The translations under genes and the position numbers were made by a program. This document shows positions 44,095 to 52,174 of a stretch of 64,000 nucleotides of DNA, one piece after another; position 1 is the stretch's first letter, and the number at the start of each line of letters is the position of its first letter. The stretch is from GCA-2731375 sp964344935 (GTDB taxonomy: Bacteria; Pseudomonadota; Alphaproteobacteria; GCA-2731375). Below the pieces are notes generated by a model. That model ran no database searches. It was not told where the DNA came from and worked only from the letters and a program-made list of their open reading frames with translations. The DNA lies in assembly GCA_964344935.1 (NCBI GenBank), contig CAYFPL010000002.1:682001-746000 (forward strand), read 5' to 3'.

Positions 44095-44961
44095 ATGGCA
44101 ACGGTGATTGCACAAATCTGGTCTGTTTTTAAGTTGCGGATTTCCCTGGCCATTGTTCTTTGTACGCTGGCCGGATATGCGGTGACCCCCGGTGGCGAAT
44201 TGACGGCAATCGAGCTGACGATCATTGCTCTCACCGTGTTGGCCGCGTCAGGCAGCGCGGGGGCTCTCAATCAATATTGGGAACGGGATATCGACGCGGA
44301 AATGTCCCGTACCAAAAACCGCCCCTTCGTCACAGGTGCCTTTCGGGCCGGCGCGCCCTGGCTGGCCGGCATCATGGGCCTGCTGGTCCTTGCCATCGCG
44401 GCGGCTGCATGGATTTCAAACGGCTTTGTCGCCTTTCATATTCTCTTCGGCGCCGTGACCTATGGCGTTATTTACACGATCTGGCTGAAACGGCGCACCT
44501 GGTGGAATGTGGTCATCGGCGGTTTGGCCGGAACTTTCGCCGTTCTGGCCGGTGCCGCCGCGGTCGACCCCAATATCGCGCCGGCGCCGCTGCTTCTTTC
44601 CGTGGTTCTGTTCCTATGGACGCCGCCGCATTTTTGGAGTTTGGCGGCCACCCTGCATGAAGACTATGCCAAGGCGGGCGTGCCCATGCTGCCGGTCGTC
44701 GTCGGGGACCGCGTCGCGGCCTGGGTCATCCTTGGCCATACGGTTGCGTTGGTGTTGTTGTCCCTGGTCGTCGCACTGTTTGGACCAGGGTGGATTTATT
44801 TGGCGGGCGCGGTTATCGGTGGGGTCTACTTTATTGAAAGAAGTATTGCCATGGTCCGAGATCCTGGCCCAAAAACCGCCCGCAAGAATTTTCTCGCCTC
44901 GCTGCTGCAACTTAGCCTGTTGCTGATCGCGGCTATTGCCGACCGGTTGATTTTGGGATGA
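44095..44961 (+). CDS. ctaB: Protoheme IX farnesyltransferase
   Basis: 288 residues, a UbiA-family enzyme with about nine helices. It adds a farnesyl group to haem b to make haem o (the precursor of haem a). The first Asp-rich motif is NQYWERDIDAEMSRTKNRPF (N-x-x-x-D-x-x-x-D), the second is around YAKAGVPMLPVVVGDRVAAW. Located after the terminator and overlapping the second SCO gene by 4 bp (ATGA). Its presence suggests haem o or haem a (ba3/bo3-like) in the cluster enzyme, which would be informative against a purely haem b NO reductase. Confidence 0.92.
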   Translation: MATVIAQIWSVFKLRISLAIVLCTLAGYAVTPGGELTAIELTIIALTVLAASGSAGALNQYWERDIDAEMSRTKNRPFVTGAFRAGAPWLAGIMGLLVLAIAAAAWISNGFVAFHILFGAVTYGVIYTIWLKRRTWWNVVIGGLAGTFAVLAGAAAVDPNIAPAPLLLSVVLFLWTPPHFWSLAATLHEDYAKAGVPMLPVVVGDRVAAWVILGHTVALVLLSLVVALFGPGWIYLAGAVIGGVYFIERSIAMVRDPGPKTARKNFLASLLQLSLLLIAAIADRLILG

Positions 44962-45830
44962 CCCAGTTTTTCAGGATCAGCCTGCTATTACTCGCGTTGG
45001 CCTTACCGATTGGTTGGACAATGCCCGTGCCAGCGGCGCCGGCCAAGGAGGACGTATCGCCCTTTGATGCGAAACGGGCGGTGGCCTACAGCCAGGCCGC
45101 CGTCAAGCGGCAGATTGCTGAGTTCCAACTGGTCAATCGCCAGAACAGAACCGTATCCCTGACGGACTTCCGCGACCGTCCGTTGGTCATCAATTTGATC
45201 TACACCGCCTGCAACGACTTTTGTCCGACCTTGGTGCAAACCCTCTATAGCGCGGTGGAGGAGGCCCAGGAGGTCTTTGGTCAGGACAAATTCAACGTCG
45301 TTTCCATCGGCTTTGATGCCCGCGGCGATACCCCCGCCCGAATGCGGGCCTTTGCCCGCTCGCAAGGGGTTGATTTGCCCAATTGGCATTTTCTGTCGGC
45401 CGAAGAAAGTGTCATCAAAGATCTAGCGGCCAATCTGGGCTTCATCTATTTCCCATCGGCGCGGGGCTTCGACCATTTGGCGCAAGTCTCTGTACTTGAT
45501 GGTGATGGCAGGGTCTACCAACAGATATATGGCGTTGATTTCGAGGCCCCAGCTCTTGTGGAGCCCTTGCGGTCCATGTTCAACGCACAGCCCATAGAGT
45601 ACACGAATGTGGCCAATCTAGTGGATCGCATCGTGCTCTTTTGTACGTATTTCGATCCGACAAGAAGCATTTACGCAATAGACTATTCAATCATCATTTC
45701 CATCGTGATCGGCGCCCTCAGCCTTCTTGGATTGGCAACTATTCTCGCCAGGGCCATAATTCGGCTACGGCAAGAACGGCTGGAAAAGACCACACTAGCG
45801 GCTTTGCCAGAGCAACATCATCGCACCTAG
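44958..45830 (+). CDS. SCO-family protein with signal peptide and C-terminal membrane anchor
   Basis: 290 residues. Signal peptide (RISLLLLALALPIGWTM). The thioredoxin domain carries YTACNDFCP (Cys85 and Cys89) and the distal His173 (FDHLAQVS). A C-terminal membrane helix at about 247-270 ends with basic residues. This is the second SCO protein of the cluster but it is anchored at the other end. It may deliver copper or reduce the CuA cysteines. Overlaps ctaB by 4 bp. Confidence 0.88.
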   Translation: MTQFFRISLLLLALALPIGWTMPVPAAPAKEDVSPFDAKRAVAYSQAAVKRQIAEFQLVNRQNRTVSLTDFRDRPLVINLIYTACNDFCPTLVQTLYSAVEEAQEVFGQDKFNVVSIGFDARGDTPARMRAFARSQGVDLPNWHFLSAEESVIKDLAANLGFIYFPSARGFDHLAQVSVLDGDGRVYQQIYGVDFEAPALVEPLRSMFNAQPIEYTNVANLVDRIVLFCTYFDPTRSIYAIDYSIIISIVIGALSLLGLATILARAIIRLRQERLEKTTLAALPEQHHRT

Positions 45831-45845
45831 GAAAGTTCGCCCCTG

Positions 45846-47447
45846 ATGACCTTTGTTCAAAACGGCCTGCGCAGTATTTTTCTGCGCCTAGAGACGCTGT
45901 TGGACTATTTTTTCACGCCGCGCTGGAACCCGTTCTACCAATTGGGTGCGTTGGGATTCTTCTATTATTGGGTGGTCGCGGTTTCCGGCATCTACATCTA
46001 TCTGTTCTTTGATATCAGTGCCGAGGACGCCTACCAGTCGGTCGAGCATATGACGAACGAGCAATGGTATCTGGCCGGCGTCATGCGAAGTCTGCACCGT
46101 TATGCTTCCGACGGCATGGTCTTGATGTTGGCCATCCACAGCTTGCGTGAATTCGCGATGGGCCGGTTTAAGGGGCCACGTTGGTTCACCTGGGTCACCG
46201 GCATGCCCATCATCTGGTTGGTCATCGGCTCGGGGATCACCGGCTATTGGCTGGTCTGGGACAAATTGGCCCAGTTCATTGCCATCGAAACATCCGAGTG
46301 GCTGGACTGGCTGGGCGTGTTCAGCGAACCCTTTGCAAGGAATTTCCTCTCGCCACTGCATGTCGACGACCGTCTGTTCACCTTGTTGACCTTCATGCAC
46401 ATTTTTCTGCCTTTGGTCTTGCTATTCATCTTGTGGATTCATCTGGTCCGTGTGTCTAAACCGAAAGTCAATCCGAACCGGGGTCTAGCTGTTGGCACCT
46501 TCATCATGCTGTTGGGCTTGTCTCTGCTGAAGCCGGCGGAAAGTCAGGGCATCGCCAATCTAAACGACACCATCAGCGATATCGGTTTGGATTGGTTTTA
46601 CCTGTTCGCCTATCCGCTGATGGACCAGTGGGGCGACGGACCGGTCTGGGGCGCGGCGGTTGCTGCCTCTTTGATCATGTTGGCCCTGCCCTGGTCGCCG
46701 CCGCGCCGCAAGAAGCCAGCCATCGCGACGGTGGATCTAGAAAATTGTAATGGCTGCCGTCGCTGCGCCGAGGATTGTCCTTTCTCAGCGATCGACATGA
46801 TGATGCGTACCGATGGCGCCCGCTATGACCTAGAGGCAAAGGTAAATGCCGAAAAATGTCTAAGTTGCGGTATCTGCGCCGGTTCCTGTCCGACTTCAAC
46901 ACCGTTCCGCCGCCGCGGCGGCCTGACGCCGGGCATCCAGCTGGCCGACCGGACAATAAGTGATCTGAAGGACAAGATGCAGGCAGCAGCCAACGCCCTG
47001 CAGGGAAATGCGCGGGTGTTGGTGTTCGGTTGTGATCATGGCGCCGCGCTCCAGGGGACGGCAAATGACACAGTGGGTGTCGTCGAGGTGCCTTGCGTAG
47101 CGGCCCTGCCGCCCTCCTTCATCGATTATGCGCTATCGCGCAAACTGGCAGACGGGGTGATGATCTCGGGTTGCCGGGACGGCGATTGTTTCTTCCGATT
47201 TGGGCAAGACTGGCTGCAGGCACGGGTTGGGCATGAGCGCGATCCGTATCTAGGCAACCGGGTACCGCGGGAGCGCCTCGCTTTCAATTGGTCATCGCCA
47301 ATTGAAAGCGCCGCCTTGCCCAAGGCTACCGCAGCGTTCCAGGCCCGATTGCAGCAATTGCCCCAGAACGACGGACCCGATCCTCGTAAATGGGCCGATG
47401 GTACGGTCGCGGCGACTGTCCAACCGGAGTTGACCCACAGTGAATAA
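45846..47447 (+). CDS. Cytochrome b / 2x[4Fe-4S] ferredoxin / MvhD-like fusion protein
   Basis: 533 residues. Part 1 (about 25-285) is a cytochrome b of the bc1 N-terminal kind, with two haem-His pairs: His84/His98 and His185/His199, each 14 apart. Part 2 (about 295-355) is a bacterial ferredoxin with CNGCRRCAEDC (301-311) and CLSCGICAGSC (338-348). Part 3 (about 388-470) is like MvhD/FrhD, the small [2Fe-2S] subunit of methyl-viologen hydrogenase, with Cys396, 417, 443 and 448. Together these make an electron conduit between the quinone pool and a soluble acceptor or donor. Located between SCO and the unknown protein in the cluster. Confidence 0.9.
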   Translation: MTFVQNGLRSIFLRLETLLDYFFTPRWNPFYQLGALGFFYYWVVAVSGIYIYLFFDISAEDAYQSVEHMTNEQWYLAGVMRSLHRYASDGMVLMLAIHSLREFAMGRFKGPRWFTWVTGMPIIWLVIGSGITGYWLVWDKLAQFIAIETSEWLDWLGVFSEPFARNFLSPLHVDDRLFTLLTFMHIFLPLVLLFILWIHLVRVSKPKVNPNRGLAVGTFIMLLGLSLLKPAESQGIANLNDTISDIGLDWFYLFAYPLMDQWGDGPVWGAAVAASLIMLALPWSPPRRKKPAIATVDLENCNGCRRCAEDCPFSAIDMMMRTDGARYDLEAKVNAEKCLSCGICAGSCPTSTPFRRRGGLTPGIQLADRTISDLKDKMQAAANALQGNARVLVFGCDHGAALQGTANDTVGVVEVPCVAALPPSFIDYALSRKLADGVMISGCRDGDCFFRFGQDWLQARVGHERDPYLGNRVPRERLAFNWSSPIESAALPKATAAFQARLQQLPQNDGPDPRKWADGTVAATVQPELTHSE

Positions 47448-47970
47448 GATCGCCAGATACGCCGGACAAGCCGTGGTTTACGGCGCTATTGCACTATTGT
47501 TCGGGTTTTTTTCCAATGCCCCCGCCTACCGTCATTTGGACCCTGGCGCCGCGCAAATCCGGGTCAGTTTCGCCCATGCCGGTGACCGCAAGGGCGGATG
47601 CAAGACCTGGACCCGGAAGGAAATGGCAAAGCTTGCACCGCACCAGCGTGGCCCCAACAAATGCCCACGGGAACGGGTTCCGCTCTACTTTGAAATCCGG
47701 GTCGATGGCTCGGTCCTGTTCGCCAAACATCTGCAACCGACCGGACTTCATGGCGACGGTCCAGCCATAGTTTATGAGGGCATCATCCTGCAGCCTGGTG
47801 ACTACCAACTGGATTTGCGGCTGCGTGATAGCGACCGTGATGACGGTTTTGATTTTCGGCGCATTGTCCAGGTTTCCCTTGCCGGGGGCGATAACGTCGC
47901 GATCGACTTTCGGGCCGAAACCGGCGGATTTATCCTGTTCGATCGTGACGGCAAGAATGACGGCACCTGA
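47440..47970 (+). CDS. Exported or membrane-anchored hypothetical protein of the respiratory cluster
   Basis: 176 residues from a GTG that overlaps the fusion gene by 8 bp. An N-terminal helix (VVYGAIALLFGFF) anchors it. The rest is beta-rich: PLYFEIRVDGSVLFAKHLQP, YEGIILQPGDYQLDLRLRD. A Cys pair (Cys54 and Cys75) flanks a basic loop, possibly a disulfide or metal site in the periplasm. No family by name. Overlap shows that it is part of the cytochrome b fusion operon. Confidence 0.6.
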   Translation: MNKIARYAGQAVVYGAIALLFGFFSNAPAYRHLDPGAAQIRVSFAHAGDRKGGCKTWTRKEMAKLAPHQRGPNKCPRERVPLYFEIRVDGSVLFAKHLQPTGLHGDGPAIVYEGIILQPGDYQLDLRLRDSDRDDGFDFRRIVQVSLAGGDNVAIDFRAETGGFILFDRDGKNDGT

Positions 47971-48000
47971 CAGCGATCGGGATTTCGACTAGAGGCAAAC

Positions 48001-48399
48001 ATGGCCCTTTTGGAATGGCACAAACATTTTGAGATCGGACTGCCGGCCATTGATTACGAGCATCAGGAAATGATCGCCTTGATCAATACGCTGCACGACA
48101 ACATCTCAGCCGGCGCCAGTACTGATGATGTCCTGGAATTCTTTTCTGAGGTGCATGCCGGCATTGCCGCGCATTTTGCCCTTGAGGAACGCATGATGCG
48201 TGATCGGAAGTATGATTTGTATGATGAGCACAAGGCTGATCACGAAGCTCTGTTGCAGCAGATCATCGACATTATGGAAGCTTATGAAAGAGGCTCCTAC
48301 GAAGGCCAACTGGACCGCTTGTCGGAACAGTTGGAATCCTGGTTTTCAGTGCATTTTCGTGAGAAGGATGCCACGCTGCATCTGAGTGCGGGAAATTAG
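48001..48399 (+). CDS. Bacteriohemerythrin
   Basis: 132 residues with the full seven-ligand diiron set: His21 (HQEM), His58 and Glu62 (HFALEERMM), His77 and His81 (HKADH), His118 (HFREKD) and Asp123. A mid-chain of four helices is predicted. Haemerythrins bind O2 reversibly and some bind NO; here, between the NO-reductase-like and nirK genes, a role in NO or O2 buffering is likely. It starts 30 bp after the upstream gene. Confidence 0.9.
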   Translation: MALLEWHKHFEIGLPAIDYEHQEMIALINTLHDNISAGASTDDVLEFFSEVHAGIAAHFALEERMMRDRKYDLYDEHKADHEALLQQIIDIMEAYERGSYEGQLDRLSEQLESWFSVHFREKDATLHLSAGN

Positions 48400-48750
48400 C
48401 GGCTTCGTCCTTTCGGACAGCCGTGTAATTCGGGGACAGGCTCATAACCGACGGTTATCAAGTTCCCAATTTCGCGTGTGAGGGTCGGCCCCGCCGTTCA
48501 GCGCTGGGGTCCGAAAGCTGACTGCCACGACGTAGCGTATTTTCGTTCTGCGTCAATGCAGCCATGTCAATAACAGAAACAAGATAAACATCCCGATTTG
48601 CCTGCGGCAAACCGTCACAACTGGCAAGATGTCGCATAGGCGACTGCTTCGATATCCCATAAATTTTAATAGTGAAATTGCTCGGATGAATGCCGGCAAT
48701 ACGGATTCAAAACGACGACTAATCTATTGGTCTGGATGATGGAGAAGAAA
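48400..48750 (+). promoter_or_regulatory. nirK promoter region with dyads (351 bp)
   Basis: No gene. Two inverted repeats: TTTGCC-TGC-GGCAAA at 48597-48611 and GTCGC-ATAG-GCGAC at 48631-48644. The second has 5-base arms separated by four bases, the spacing used by FNR/CRP-type sites, and the first resembles the TTGCG-N4-CGCAA sites reported for NnrR but has only three central bases. An AT-rich stretch CCCATAAATTTTAATAG near 48656-48672 could hold the -10. NnrR/Dnr-type control of nirK would be usual; the exact box is uncertain. Confidence 0.4.
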
Positions 48751-49896
48751 ATGAGTAACTCAAACGATGACCAGATGGACGTTACCCGGAGGAATTTTCT
48801 GGCTGTCCCTGCTGCTGTTGGGGCCGGATTGTTGATCGCCGACGCGGCTACAACACAAGCCCAGGCGGCGACGTCTATGACGGAAGACGAAATCGCAAAG
48901 CTGCCACGGGTGAAACAGGAACTGGTGGCACCACCTTTCTTCCCCAAGCATGACCAAGTTGCCAAAGGCGGCCCAAAGGTCGTCGAGATCAAAATGGTCA
49001 TCGAAGAGAAGAAAATGGTTCTCGATGACGAGGGCGCGGAAATCTGGGCGCTAACCTATCACGGCTCGGTACCCGGTCCGATGATCGTCGTGCATCAGGA
49101 TGACTATGTCGAATTGACCCTGGTCAATCCCGCCAGCAATGCCATGGAACATAACATCGACTTCCATGCCTCAACTGGCGCTTTGGGCGGCGGCGGCCTA
49201 ACCCATGTTTCCCCCGGCGAGGAATGCGTCCTTCGTTGGAAGGCAACCAAGGCTGGCGTGTTCGTATACCATTGCGCCCCCGGTGGCGCGATGATCCCCT
49301 ACCATGTCACCCATGGCATGAACGGGGCGATCATGATCCTGCCCCGTGACGGCCTGAAGGATAAGGATGGCAAACCGATCCGGTATGACCGCGCCTATTA
49401 CATCGGCGAACAGGACTACTACCTGGCCAAGGATGAAGATGGCGAATACATCAAATACGACACAGCCGGTGAGGACTATGCCGATTACTTGGAGACCATG
49501 GCGACGCTGACGCCGAGCCACATCGTCTTCAACGGCGCCGTCGGTGCATTGACCGGCGACAACGCGCTGACCGCAAATGTTGGTGAAACTGTCCTGATTG
49601 TTCATTCCCAAGCCAACCGGGACACGCGGCCCCATTTGATCGGCGGGCATGGCGACTATGTCTGGGAAGGAGGTTCCTTCACGGACGTACCGCAAACCGG
49701 GCTGGAAACGTGGTTTATCGCGGGCGGTGCCGCTGGTGCCGTGACCTACACGTTCTTGCAGCCGGGCATCTACGCCTATGTGAATCACAACCTGATTGAG
49801 GCTGTCCTGAAAGGGGCCGCGGCTCACTTCAAGGTGGAAGGCAAATGGAACGATGATCTGATGAAGCAGGTCATGAAGCCGACGCCTATCTCGTGA
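48751..49896 (+). CDS. nirK: Copper-containing nitrite reductase
   Basis: 381 residues from the ATG at 48751, which has GGAG six bases upstream; in-frame ATGs at 48736 and 48739 would sit over the ribosome site. Tat-like signal: DVTRRNFLAVPAAVGAG. Type 1 Cu: His134, Cys175, His185, Met190. Type 2 Cu: His139, His174, and His346 (YVNHNLIEA). Catalytic Asp137 and His295 or His300 (RPHLIGGHGDYVW). All are intact. Reduces nitrite to NO in the periplasm with electrons from the cytochrome c that follows. Length is normal for class I NirK. Confidence 0.96.
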   Translation: MSNSNDDQMDVTRRNFLAVPAAVGAGLLIADAATTQAQAATSMTEDEIAKLPRVKQELVAPPFFPKHDQVAKGGPKVVEIKMVIEEKKMVLDDEGAEIWALTYHGSVPGPMIVVHQDDYVELTLVNPASNAMEHNIDFHASTGALGGGGLTHVSPGEECVLRWKATKAGVFVYHCAPGGAMIPYHVTHGMNGAIMILPRDGLKDKDGKPIRYDRAYYIGEQDYYLAKDEDGEYIKYDTAGEDYADYLETMATLTPSHIVFNGAVGALTGDNALTANVGETVLIVHSQANRDTRPHLIGGHGDYVWEGGSFTDVPQTGLETWFIAGGAAGAVTYTFLQPGIYAYVNHNLIEAVLKGAAAHFKVEGKWNDDLMKQVMKPTPIS

Positions 49897-49931
49897 TTAT
49901 CGCCCAAGGCGTTGCAAGTAAGGAGGTTGCT

Positions 49932-50645
49932 ATGAAAATAGTCAAAATACTATCGGCCTGTGCGGCGAGTATCTTACTGTTGATGGGATCGGGTGCTTTG
50001 GCTGCTGGCGATGTTGCCAAGGGCAAGAAGGTCGCCAACAAGTGCAAGGCCTGTCATACCATGAATGAAGGCGGCAAGAACAAACTGGGACCCAACCTGT
50101 ACGGGATCCTCGGCAAGACCGCCGGCAAGGTGCCAGGCTACAAGTATTCCAAGGCTATGAAATCATCCAGCGTGGTCTGGGATGAATCCAACTGCAGGGA
50201 TTTCGTCAAGAAGCGGAAGTCGGTCATCAAAGGCACGAAGATGAGCTTCCGGGGCATCAAGAAAGCCGCCCAGCGTGCCGACTTGGTCGCGTACTTCCAA
50301 ACCCTGGGAGGTGCCGGTCAGCAACAAATCACCGCCGGAAGCGTTGAGGACGGCATGATTGTCGCGGAGAAGCATTGCGTCGTCTGCCACACTTTCGAAC
50401 GTGGTGGTAAGACGGTTTTTGGGCCGAACTTGTTCGACATGGCCGGAAAACCTGCCGGTATGATCAAGGGCTACAGATACTCCAAGGCCCTGAAGGACTC
50501 CGGCCTTGTCTGGACGGATAATAACCTGGTTGGGTTCTTGGCCGATCCGGAGCAGTTTCTCAAAGGGACCACGGCACGGTTCCCCGGCTTGAAGACTGCG
50601 AAGGAGAAGGCCGACATTCTCGCGTACATGAAGTCCCTCAAGTAA
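49932..50645 (+). CDS. Dihaem cytochrome c, second domain without the Met ligand
   Basis: 237 residues from the ATG at 49932, with AGGAGG upstream; the frame is open from 49893, which would only add residues before the signal. Signal peptide (VKILSACAASILLLM). Two class I haem c domains: CKACH (38-42) and CVVCH (149-153). The first domain has the Met axial ligand (GTKMSF, Met104), the second has Ala215 at that place (GTTARF). The gene is 35 bp after nirK and is the likely electron donor to NirK. Confidence 0.92.
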   Translation: MKIVKILSACAASILLLMGSGALAAGDVAKGKKVANKCKACHTMNEGGKNKLGPNLYGILGKTAGKVPGYKYSKAMKSSSVVWDESNCRDFVKKRKSVIKGTKMSFRGIKKAAQRADLVAYFQTLGGAGQQQITAGSVEDGMIVAEKHCVVCHTFERGGKTVFGPNLFDMAGKPAGMIKGYRYSKALKDSGLVWTDNNLVGFLADPEQFLKGTTARFPGLKTAKEKADILAYMKSLK

Positions 50646-50667
50646 CTTAGAGGAAGAAGTCTCTCAA

Positions 50668-51498
50668 ATGAGCCGCCGATCCCAAATTGCCTTAGTCATA
50701 GTTGGCCTGATTGGGATCGGCGCGTTCGTTTGGAGTTTGACGTGGTTCGGTCGACCGCCTGTTCCCACTCTGCCGGGGCTGGAGATGACCGATGTCGCTC
50801 CAGGCGACTACGAACTTACGATCCTGGTCCCCAACGCGTTCGGACGGAAGTACTATTCCAAGCCGGTCACCATCAAGCGGCCCTTTCAGATCAGCCGTCA
50901 TGAGATCACAATCGACCAATGGGACGAATGTTTCCGCGACGGCGGCTGCAGTCACAAAGCCAAACGCCGGTCCTACCAGACGGGAGATCATCCGGTAACC
51001 CGTGTGACCTGGTACGATGCTGTTATGTTCACGCAATGGCTGAGCAAAAAGTCCGGCACCACTTATCGACTTCCGACTGAAGAAGAATGGGCCTATGTGG
51101 CCTTTGCCGGCGAGGATTTCACGAAAGACACCATCGAACAGTTGATCGAAAACCGTCAAATGATCCAGACGGCAGCGATGAGCCGGTTCAGAAAAACCCT
51201 GCCGATCGGGGGGAATGGGAAAAACGCCTGGGTGGTTTCGGACATGACTGGATCCGTTTGGGAATGGACCCTGACCTGCTGGTTTTCCTCTGACGAAGAG
51301 AATCAGCGACCCTGGACGATCGAGCAATTGACTGATCCGGATCTTTGCCCCAACAGGGTGGTACAGGGCGATGAACGTGCCCATGTGCCGGTGTTCGTCG
51401 ACAAAGTCTACACCGGTGGCTGCGGTACCGGCAGCCCTGTTGATCATATCGGCTTTCGCGTGGTCCGGGATGATCGCGACACACGAGATCATTCCTAA
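50668..51498 (+). CDS. nirV: NirV-like SUMF1/formylglycine-generating-fold protein
   Basis: 276 residues. N-terminal membrane anchor (about 6-28), then an FGE-sulfatase domain: YYSKPVTIKRPFQISRHEITIDQWDEC, GDHPVTRVTWYDAVMFTQWL, YRLPTEEEWAYVAFAG, DMTGSVWEWT, VDHIGFRVVR. In other NirK bacteria, nirV, a SUMF1-type gene of unknown role, follows nirK. The position matches. One Cys occurs near the end (GGCGTG) but the second of the two Cys of copper FGE is not clear, so formylglycine formation is doubtful. It sits 22 bp after the cytochrome c gene. Confidence 0.75.
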   Translation: MSRRSQIALVIVGLIGIGAFVWSLTWFGRPPVPTLPGLEMTDVAPGDYELTILVPNAFGRKYYSKPVTIKRPFQISRHEITIDQWDECFRDGGCSHKAKRRSYQTGDHPVTRVTWYDAVMFTQWLSKKSGTTYRLPTEEEWAYVAFAGEDFTKDTIEQLIENRQMIQTAAMSRFRKTLPIGGNGKNAWVVSDMTGSVWEWTLTCWFSSDEENQRPWTIEQLTDPDLCPNRVVQGDERAHVPVFVDKVYTGGCGTGSPVDHIGFRVVRDDRDTRDHS

Positions 51499-51595
51499 TA
51501 CGTTTTCAATTACTTAGACTGTTATCGCACTTTCTTTGCGGCGCACCTTTGATCGGGGATTGCTCGAAGCGGAGACGTGACGTCATGATGGCAAT

Positions 51596-52174
51596 ATGAC
51601 CGGGGATCGTATATCGCGGCGCAACAGGCGTTTATTTCAGAATTTCGCCATAGCGGCGCTTATTGCGGCCGTGGCCGGTTATGGCATTTCCCTACTGTTG
51701 CGGCCGCCGACAGCGGAGGAAATAGCCGCGCACCAACGAAAAGTCGCCGAAATGAAAGCCCAAAATTCCAGCGCTCAGCAATTCGGCAATTGCATGGTCC
51801 AGTCTCGCGGCTTGGACATACAGTTGGTCTGCGCCGCCACCCCGAAACAACAGGAGACCGCTTTCATCCTGCGCTGCTCGGATCGTGGCGACCTCATCGT
51901 TCTGTTTACCGATGCCGGCCAGCCTACAACGGGCAAATATCTTGACGTTGGTTGGCGTTTCCATGGCGGCGAGGACTGGTCCGGACGTTGGCGCTATTCC
52001 GCCAACAAGGCCCGGCCCAGGGCGCGATGGACATTTTGGAAGTTCCTGCGCGAGTTGGAGAACGCCACAGGACCGGTGCAAATTCGTCTCGGCATGACAA
52101 GCGGCCTGATCCCGCTTGATACCATCGCCGATGCCCTCGGCGCCTTCAAACGCCAATGCCCGGTATTGGAATAG
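51596..52174 (+). CDS. Membrane-anchored hypothetical protein
   Basis: 192 residues. One helix near the N-terminus (FAIAALIAAVAGYGISLLL) with a basic N-terminus, then a charged helical linker, then a beta-rich domain with C66, C78 and C93 (FGNCMVQSRG, LVCAATP, LRCSDRG), and a final WKFLREL helix. No family recognised. The gene stands alone downstream of nirV. Confidence 0.55.
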   Translation: MTGDRISRRNRRLFQNFAIAALIAAVAGYGISLLLRPPTAEEIAAHQRKVAEMKAQNSSAQQFGNCMVQSRGLDIQLVCAATPKQQETAFILRCSDRGDLIVLFTDAGQPTTGKYLDVGWRFHGGEDWSGRWRYSANKARPRARWTFWKFLRELENATGPVQIRLGMTSGLIPLDTIADALGAFKRQCPVLE

